A DNA stretch of 64,000 bases. Origin: Adineta ricciae. Taxonomy: Eukaryota > Rotifera > Eurotatoria > Adinetida > Adinetidae. The stretch lies in the NCBI GenBank assembly GCA_905250025.1, contig CAJNOJ010000397.1:1-64000 (forward strand), in the 5' to 3' direction. Within the stretch, counting starts at the first letter, position 1. Every line of letters starts with the position of its first letter. Of the stretch, positions 57,039 through 64,000 are shown in pieces. The position numbers and the translations under genes are program-made. Under the pieces are notes generated by a model. That model searched no databases. It had not been told where the DNA came from and worked only from the letters and a program-made list of their open reading frames with translations.

Positions 57039-60000
57039 TTCATAACCATCAAATCTATGCTTTAAAACAGCTATAGAAAATGCTCAATAACTGGTAAATG
57101 ATCCAACCTTAGCTTCCTTCTGAAAACAGAGATACCATGGTTTCACAAGCGTTGTGATGCAAGATCTTCGTCGTGTCAAAAAAACATGCAACATTTCACT
57201 TCTAGTGCAATTGGATAGGGAGATTTATTCCTCGTTCGAAAGGAACAATGTGTGAGCTACAGAATATTCAAAAAAAGTTAAACATGTTTCGCTATGTTTA
57301 AAATAAACTTTTCAAAGAATTGATTTTTTTTTCAAATACGTTTCTATCAACACAAAAAATAATGCATCGTTGTTTCGCCTTGTTACTTGGCCAGTCAAAC
57401 CATCACCCTTTCAGTTGCTTTTGTGAATGTGTGCATGACAAGACGAGAATGCGAACAGTTATCAATTGGTCGTGAATACCTAAAGAAGATTTCTTGGCCT
57501 TCTGCATTGCGCAAAGAAGAGCATGATCGATGCTATCTTGAGGGTGACGGTGAGCCGGGTCATAGAGAAACGCAGTAAATTATTCAACTGATATTCTAAA
57601 GCACAGTATGATCTATATGTTCAACTGTTAGAACGGTTCCTATCCATCTGGAAAAGGAAACGAATATAATCTCAATTTTTCCCTAACAATTTTCACTGTT
57701 TATAGAAAAAAGTTCACGAGATATCACAATATTTCATGGAATGTTCGATAGATATTGCAATATAATCGTTTCTTTTTATCGGTAAATATATGTCTTTATG
57801 AGAGATAGAAATTCTATCAAAAATGAAGAAATCAAGTACTTTTGGGAGAGAAAAGCAGAACTGGCTGCTACCAATGATTGTTGCTGCTCTTGTTTTTGTT
57901 GAAGAAGTGAGTCTGGCACAAGCTGACCACCTCCAATAAGTGACATGATTGATTCATTCAACCAATCGTTTGCTGTAGAACTCGAATCATAAGTTATATT
58001 GTATCCGTTACTGATGATATTCGTTAAATTTACGACTGCTGACGAAATGTTTTGCAATGCCGTGTTGCCTGTAAGTGTCCATGTCGAAGTGAGATCCAGA
58101 GAGACGCTAATAAATAATTGTTCATAGCCTGAGTAAGCATCGCCACTCCAATTCGAATATTGAGTGAGAATCCAACTAATACTACTTCCATTGTAGGCAA
58201 TAAGACTGCCGTTAAGATTGCATTGGACCACAGTTACGGTCACAATAGCAGGCAGAAGATTTGAATTATCAGCATAACCTGCATAGTAATTGAATTCTTG
58301 TGTGATTTGTGAGTAATTGGCTGTAACCAGAATGCCAGATGTAGTGTTGATCACGGTTTTATAGAGATACGCAATAGCTATTATATTTCCAAACCATAAG
58401 GCTGGCATGGTGTTACCGAGTGTAGTCAATTTGGAGTTGATAAAACTTACCATAGCTCCCTTTTGTCGAATCTTTATGCTATGTATGACTGTACCGCCGA
58501 GAAGTCCGGCAGTCAAATGACAGTTGATGAATGTGGATATACTTGGTCCATCAGAGAACAGTGTTGGTGATCTCTTTGCATGACCAGTAACGTTAGCAGC
58601 TGTAATTGTTCCTAGAGCGTAAAAAATAGCACTCCCAATACCGCTTGTATGGGCAATTGAATTGAAAACGGCAACATAACTAGCTGGTAAATCACCAGAA
58701 AAAGATGAGCAACGATTGCCACCAGAATAATGATTAATGTAGTTTCCAACGATTGTTCCATATCCACCAGCATAAAGCCCGTGAGCTGCTGGTCCAGAGC
58801 TGTATAAAACGGAATTCTCAACATAAACGTACGAACCGTTTCCATACGAATAAACATTTGATGCACCATTATGCGTGATTACGTTCAAATGATCAAAGTA
58901 TGACCTAGATCCATTTTGAACATTGATCGCTGCATTGACACCAAAGAAACTAGCTTGCGCTAGATCTGAGAAGTAACCTTGTTTATAGATATTCACAAAT
59001 GACATGTTTAACTGAGCACCATTGCCAACTAAAATAACATTCGTGTCATTGTCCGTCGCTGAAATGGTCTCATAGCTAATAGAGAGGGCAGATTCATTGG
59101 TCGTGAATGAATGTGTTGCTTTGAGTGGCGATTTGAGATACATCGTCAAGGGTACATTGTAATCAGCTTTGATTGCATTATCTTCTGCATCATTAGCGAG
59201 ATTGACATAATCACTTGGATCTCCTATAGTAGTCCATGTAAAACCTACATGTATTAACGTACAAAGAAACGAAAAAGCATATAACAACATGCGATAAGGC
59301 TGGTACATCAATCGATGATTGAAGGGGATGATTGTACACGATATGCACACCGTTCATCATTTTTATGTATAAATGACTGACAGAAAAGGAAAGAAAAATT
59401 ATTAGAGTATTCGCTGTATCAATTCTAATATACGTATAAGAGATGTCGTCTATATATAATATATGAAGTTTAGTATCAATATCCTCTCTTGAGATCAGTA
59501 AAACATTAAAATCGAGAATCTGTCCAATTTGAAGTTTCGAAATAGTAAAGAAAATGCCATAACGAATGCTTCTGGTAATCTTACATTTCGATCAACGGCA
59601 CACCTATTCATCATTCATACGAGACGATAAGTTCCGAGCTTGTAATTTTGATGATCGTATGTACTTTTGACGTATAACTGAACAGAGCAACTCTTTCATA
59701 AAAAATAAATACAAACTTCTATAGTTTTAGTCAAATCAATCCATCCACGAAAGTCATCGTTCATTATCGATGCCTTCTATTTCTGATCATTCTCCTTAAA
59801 TGCGGATCTCATTTTATTTAATACATATTTGATTTTAATATTCTTTAGTCGAACTTGAAAGAATTCAGCGTCATCTTTGTCAAACACTCGGTAATTGCTA
59901 AACAAATCACTCCAATCATTTTCCTTTCCTTTTTCTGTCACTCATTTATACATTAAACCAATGGACGGTATGCATATCATGTAGAAGCCACAAGGGTTCG

Positions 60001-60148
60001 TGTTCTTGATAATAGTTCCAAACGACAACAAGAGTGAATTCATTCGTCCTATTCATTCTTAAAATTCGATTTTGTAGTTTTGTGAATTTCTTCTTCGACT
60101 ACGTATGTCTTTTTCACAGTTGTTTTTTTTTCACATTTATTTTATACA
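57039..60148. other. haplotype-B-specific 3.1 kb insertion
   Basis: Flanked by sequences that are nearly adjacent in haplotype A (34988 and 35193). It contains the beta-helix gene and about 1.5 kb of AT-rich sequence without recognised genes (57039-57775 and 59309-60148). A short open stretch at 57387-57578 shows no family features. No transposase or terminal repeats were found at the edges. Confidence 0.65.
57776..59290 (-). CDS. secreted right-handed beta-helix protein, about 504 aa, intronless
   Basis: The signal peptide MLLYAFSFLCTLIHVGFTW starts at 59290 (an in-frame ATG at 59308 is the alternative). The body has the repeating short-strand pattern of pectin-lyase-like beta-helices (ALSISYETISATD, SYFDHLNVITHNG, GSYVYVENSVLYSSGP, HGLYAGGYGTIVGNYI), many N-glycosylation sequons (NGS, NTT, NLT) and no catalytic motif I can name. 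The C-terminus ends in a Gln-rich stretch and a hydrophobic tail (YLISSFLIEFLSLI) that could direct GPI anchoring. Similar secreted proteins are common in fungi. Together with the lack of introns and absence from haplotype A, this suggests a recent foreign or mobile origin. Confidence 0.65.
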   Translation of the reverse strand: MLLYAFSFLCTLIHVGFTWTTIGDPSDYVNLANDAEDNAIKADYNVPLTMYLKSPLKATHSFTTNESALSISYETISATDNDTNVILVGNGAQLNMSFVNIYKQGYFSDLAQASFFGVNAAINVQNGSRSYFDHLNVITHNGASNVYSYGNGSYVYVENSVLYSSGPAAHGLYAGGYGTIVGNYINHYSGGNRCSSFSGDLPASYVAVFNSIAHTSGIGSAIFYALGTITAANVTGHAKRSPTLFSDGPSISTFINCHLTAGLLGGTVIHSIKIRQKGAMVSFINSKLTTLGNTMPALWFGNIIAIAYLYKTVINTTSGILVTANYSQITQEFNYYAGYADNSNLLPAIVTVTVVQCNLNGSLIAYNGSSISWILTQYSNWSGDAYSGYEQLFISVSLDLTSTWTLTGNTALQNISSAVVNLTNIISNGYNITYDSSSTANDWLNESIMSLIGGGQLVPDSLLQQKQEQQQSLVAASSAFLSQKYLISSFLIEFLSLIKTYIYR

Positions 60149-60515
60149 AGCTAACAAATATACTCAGTATATTCATTGAACTGGAACTTATCCAGCTGAT
60201 TTCGATCTTCGTGAGGATGCGATTATAAGTATGAATATGATAAATTCATCAGGGTGTCTAATAATAATTTAAATCATTTTCTGAGTGACAGGCAGATAGG
60301 CAAGTGTCTCACACTGAGAAAATTTCTTGTATACGTTAGATTGTAATTTAGTATTTCTTCTCCTATAATCAACTGTTAGAAACATTACAAACAGCGATAA
60401 AACTGTTAGAAGTACGACCTTATCTAATCTACGTTATATACATTTCAAACGCTCTATTCTATGTTTATAAGTACTATGGTGATGATAAAGAAACTCATGC
60501 TTTAATAAAAGAAAC

Positions 60516-62039
60516 ATGAAGATTCGAATAATATTGTTAGTATGGTATGTTGTATTCACTGATGTTACTCTTTGCACGGCACAACATCCACTTGGACTGC
60601 GTGCTGCTTCATTTTTGAGCGGTATTCCAATAGGAACTGCAATCCGAGTCAACAGTTTACGACAATCCGTTGATTATGGCCAATACGTTGATAATGTGAA
60701 AAATAACTATGTGTTAGTTGTAGGAGAAAACGAATTGAAGTCACAAAGTATCTGGTTAGGCGAGAATATATATAATTTCAATAGTTCTGATTGGCTTCTT
60801 GGTAACACATCAAATTCTACCGGATGGATTCAACAAAATTTAATGCAATTACGAGGCCACAATTTAGTTTGGGCCAACGATCAATGGATACCCAATTGGT
60901 TGATAGAACAGGAATCATCTATATCATCTGCTAAAGCGAAACAATTATTAAGTGATTATATTCACACAGTCGTTGGTCGATATCGTGGCAAAATACCTTG
61001 GTGGGATGTGATTAATGAAGCTGTCGATGACAATAATAATACAAATCCATTCAATCTACGTGATTGCTTTTGGTTTAGAAAGTTAGGTCCAGATTTCATC
61101 AAATATGCGTTCACGTTTGCGCATGAAGCAGATCCCGATGTGAAACTCTATTACAATGAGTACGGTATCGAATACGTTAGTTTAAAGACTGATAGAATGC
61201 TGAATCTAATTGATTGGCTAATATCACAAGGAATCAATGTTCATGGAATTGGTTTACAATGGCACATCGATGTATCAGTGAAGGTCACGCCAGGTGATGT
61301 ACATTATCAAAGTGCTCAACAACTTGTTGATCGAAAACTTGACTTTATGGTAACAGAACTTGATGTGTCTGTTCGAACGATTGGCGGTTATCCAATTAAT
61401 CCTCAAGATCTTCAAACGCAGGGCCTTGTTTATCGGTCGATTTTAGAATATGCTCTTTATTTTTCTTCCAATTGTCGAGCGCTACTCACTTGGGGTTTCA
61501 CTGATCGTTATAGTTGGATTCCCTCCTTTAGTAACCACACAAGAGGTGCTGCTCTACCTTTAGATTGGATGTATCTTCCAAAATTTGCTTATTGGCAAAT
61601 GCAAGAAATTCTCACTCGTATTCTTGTTGATGGTATCTATCGTCTTTCACCACAGTCGAAATCCAATCAATGCCTCGGTACTTCTCTGAATGCAAACAGC
61701 AGTGATGTTCAGTTATATAACGAACCATGTCAAGATGCACATCAGAAATGGAACATCACATGGCTTGGTGATGGAACTTATCGTTTCTTGTCACTTAATG
61801 CACAGAATCATGTTCTATCTGCTCGTAATACAACAGCCACTATTGGTGAAGTTCAGACATCAATCTGGTCAGATGATATCGAACAAGGATGGGCGTTTTC
61901 GGCACAAGGACCTCATCTATTTCGCATAGTACCACGTACTGCTTGGTGGCGAGTAATGACTGTTTATAACACATCGAGCATTGGTATTATTAATTTCGAT
62001 CGCATGAGTGAACAGAACTGGATTTTAACGCAAGTCTAA
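60516..62039 (+). CDS. secreted GH10 endo-beta-1,4-xylanase with C-terminal ricin-type lectin-like domain, 507 aa (haplotype B)
   Basis: Intronless. Signal peptide residues 1-22. The GH10 barrel spans about residues 28-350: RGHNLVWANDQWIPNW, the acid/base Glu168 in WWDVINEAVDD, YYNEYGIE, HGIGLQWHID, the nucleophile Glu281 in MVTELDVSV, and LTWGFTDRYSWIP. Residues about 358-507 (DGIYRLSPQSKSNQCLG...LYNEPCQDAHQKWNI) look like a beta-trefoil carbohydrate-binding domain (CBM13/ricin-B type). The enzyme cleaves the xylan backbone, with the C-terminal domain probably targeting the polymer. Bacterial or fungal architecture without introns supports horizontal transfer. It is the only complete copy; the A allele is seen only as its 5-prime end. 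Confidence 0.9.
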   Translation: MKIRIILLVWYVVFTDVTLCTAQHPLGLRAASFLSGIPIGTAIRVNSLRQSVDYGQYVDNVKNNYVLVVGENELKSQSIWLGENIYNFNSSDWLLGNTSNSTGWIQQNLMQLRGHNLVWANDQWIPNWLIEQESSISSAKAKQLLSDYIHTVVGRYRGKIPWWDVINEAVDDNNNTNPFNLRDCFWFRKLGPDFIKYAFTFAHEADPDVKLYYNEYGIEYVSLKTDRMLNLIDWLISQGINVHGIGLQWHIDVSVKVTPGDVHYQSAQQLVDRKLDFMVTELDVSVRTIGGYPINPQDLQTQGLVYRSILEYALYFSSNCRALLTWGFTDRYSWIPSFSNHTRGAALPLDWMYLPKFAYWQMQEILTRILVDGIYRLSPQSKSNQCLGTSLNANSSDVQLYNEPCQDAHQKWNITWLGDGTYRFLSLNAQNHVLSARNTTATIGEVQTSIWSDDIEQGWAFSAQGPHLFRIVPRTAWWRVMTVYNTSSIGIINFDRMSEQNWILTQV

Positions 62040-63901
62040 AAATATTCGACGATATCTATTTCATATTTTTCTTTCTTGAAATTTTGTGAATAAAAGTTAG
62101 ATTGAGGTTTTAGCTATGTGTGATATGGACGGAATGCTTTAATATACTTACACTCATTCGCATTCTAATCTTTAAAATTTAAGAACTAACATGAAATCTT
62201 GAGAGTGAGAATTTCTTCTACTTCCACACTCGAAAAATCAAATTTGGAATCGAGTTGAAAAAAATCGAACTTATTAAGCATTTAGTATAAACTATCTATA
62301 CTCAGCAATCGCTCCTAACACATATACTTCCACATGTAGTGGTTTAACAACGCACAATCAACTGTACCGCCTTCTCTTAATCAAGTATATGTTGAAAAAA
62401 ATATTGTCGTAATCTCTATAGCATGTGATCAATCAAATAGAATAAGTATAAGAGTACTCGCCGACTTTTGTATTTACGTCGAGATAAGAAAATCATTAAC
62501 CAATCACTCCCATTCGAAATTTCTCTACATAAAATACGAACAAGCATTTGTTCAGAGTTAAAATTATTCGAACAACGAAATACCAGTTTCATATTGATAT
62601 AATGATGATAGATATCGATATTGTATCGTGCTTGTTTAACGAAACACATATTCACCCTCACTCAGATTTTATATTAGGTTCCGAACTTTAGCACAATTCA
62701 TTCTGATAGAATCGGTAATCTGAGGAGAAACTTTATCTGGATTAAATTGAAATTTTTTAATCAAATGTATCATTTAATTATCATTCTACTGTGCTAGTAC
62801 ACGAACAACTTGCAGGATGAGCACGAGTAAAGGTGAGAAATTCTGCTATAGGTTTACATTCTTGCTATAGAGTTAAAGATGAATAATCTATATGTTTTTC
62901 ATCACATGCACTTGCTGAATTTTCCACAATGTGAATCATGTCTTATGGTTCCTTCTGTTCTCATCATTACGCACAATAATTTCGACTCATGTTTTTCATA
63001 TGAGGATTATAAAATAAGGACACGACGGTGATTCTAGTTAAAATATCTGTTTTACTTTTTTTTTATTCCGAAAAACAAGATTGTTAAACGCAATCATAAT
63101 TTACATTGCTAGGCGACATAACTGGGTTTCTAATACTAAGCTGATACTTTATTTCTTATTCCTTCGTATCTGTGAGGTAAATAATTATTAACAAATCTGC
63201 TGGGAAATCTTTGTTTTGTATTTGCGTCTATTGCGATGTAGGTTCTTTTGAAAGTGTTGTATACTTCTTGCTGTCGTGAAGAAAACAAACATGCGAGGAA
63301 ATAGCATACAATATGAGTCATTTTACACCCACAGATTTCTGTCCATGTGTCTTTTATCACATATTGACTTTTTTCTTTTTCTTTTCTTTTATCCTGTTCC
63401 GTACGGTAGGCGGCTCGTTTTTCCCTATTTCCAACGTAGATGTTTTTTCAATAGTGTCAGTAGCGTTTTACACTCTTAGGTTTACTCCAGAAGTATAATT
63501 CATAACGCTTGTTGATTAATCTGTAATTTTCAAAATGAGTACAACTGGCTCTCTTGCTTTAGGAGAAAGTTAACTATCGTTATTGTGTTCTACTTCGAAC
63601 ATTTATCATAGAATGAATCGAAGTATTCCTTGCATATCCATACACACGCATCATTTGTTCAGGAGCTTTTCGAAATAAGAGCTTAGGTATTTTTCAAGAG
63701 ATCCTGGTTTAATCCATTTAATATATTGTTTAACCCTTAAAAGCCGAAACGTCCCTTCCAAGGGACATTGCATTAATGGCTATAGAACGAAGGAATTAAG
63801 TCGTATCCACAAGAGCTACTATTTTGTCGAATGAGAACAGTCAGAGTGATAGTATCATAAGAAAAAAATCGTGTCAAAATAGTGGTCAGACACCAAAGTG
63901 T
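62040..63901. other. no gene recognised
   Basis: 1.9 kb of AT-rich sequence after the xylanase stop, with only short non-coding-like frames. AATAAA at about 62088 is a likely xylanase polyadenylation signal. A small hairpin (GTCCCTT / AAGGGAC) lies at 63751-63766. The sequence ends at the N. Confidence 0.45.
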
Positions 63902-63902
63902 N
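63902..63902. other. single-N assembly join (B to A)
   Basis: After this N the sequence is an exact copy of the last part of the A contig (35589-35686), not of the diverged B allele, showing a return to haplotype A. Confidence 0.85.
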
Positions 63903-64000
63903 TTGTATGTTATATTCACTGATGTTACTCTTTGCACAGCACGACAGCCACTTGGACTGCGTGCTGCTTCATTTTTGAGCGGTATTCCACTAGGAACTGC
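63903..64000 (+). CDS. GH10 xylanase 5-prime fragment, haplotype A continuation
   Basis: 98 bases identical to 35589-35686, encoding the end of the signal peptide and the LGLRAASFLSGIPLGT region. The B allele (60516 on) differs at several bases over the same interval. The gene continues beyond the window. Confidence 0.8.
   Translation, partial: MYVIFTDVTLCTARQPLGLRAASFLSGIPLGT

Noticed and set aside
57387..57578. Short open stretch in the B-only insertion
   Set aside because: No ATG start in a good context and no recognisable domain.
63751..63766. Small hairpin GTCCCTT / AAGGGAC
   Set aside because: Seven-base arms occur by chance and there is no terminator or RNA context.
1..64000. tRNA, rRNA, CRISPR arrays or telomeric repeats
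   Set aside because: None seen by eye; CRISPR is not expected in this type of genome.

Overview
The window looks like nuclear DNA of a bdelloid rotifer (Adineta/Rotaria type). It is AT-rich, with compact genes split by GT-AG introns of mostly about 47-75 bp. It carries expanded rotifer-type families (B-box/NHL proteins, FG-GAP proteins, Cys-rich secreted proteins, small tetraspan proteins) beside many genes of bacterial or fungal character: LysM-lytic transglycosylase, GH16 glucanase, GH10 xylanase, sialate O-acetylesterase, ChrR-type cupin, ZupT-like ZIP transporter, type II thioesterase, GMC oxidoreductase and a beta-helix protein. The organism call is inferred from gene content; no rRNA or marker gene is present.

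The key to the layout is that the 64 kb is not one linear locus. Three single Ns (11717, 35695, 63902) each sit at a jump back to a diverged copy of sequence already seen. 11718 restarts at the equivalent of 6567. 35696 restarts at the equivalent of 17089. 63903-64000 repeats 35589-35686 exactly. The simplest reading is two homologous haplotypes zipped together by the scaffolder: haplotype B = 1-11716 plus 35696-63901 (about 234 bp missing between them), haplotype A = 11718-35694 continuing at 63903. Genes that look tandemly duplicated are therefore probably alleles.

Order along the merged locus: Cys-rich secreted protein (-), prolyl 4-hydroxylase-like (+), decayed membrane protein (-), lytic transglycosylase (-), GH16 glucanase (-, broken in both alleles), a three-module membrane protein ending in an FG-GAP domain (+), an orphan ectodomain relic, B-box/NHL protein (-), a CC-module/EGF membrane protein (+, intact in B, collapsed in A), sialate O-acetylesterase (-), secreted cupin (+), ZIP transporter (+), SDR and membrane-protein relics, type II thioesterase (+), tetraspan protein (+), GMC oxidoreductase (-), a B-only 3.1 kb insertion with a beta-helix gene (-), and GH10 xylanase (+).

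The most unusual object is the three-module membrane protein. Twelve exons join in one continuous frame of 1801 codons: three copies of [TM - Cys-rich ectodomain - TM], two more hydrophobic segments, then six Ca-binding FG-GAP repeats. The competing model is a trans-spliced operon of three paralogues. The foreign-type genes share a theme of attacking microbial or plant polymers (beta-glucan, xylan, acetylated sugars, peptidoglycan), fitting a filter feeder that digests microbes and algae. The alleles differ strongly in structure: deletions, an inverted-repeat element, nonsense codons and a lost splice acceptor.
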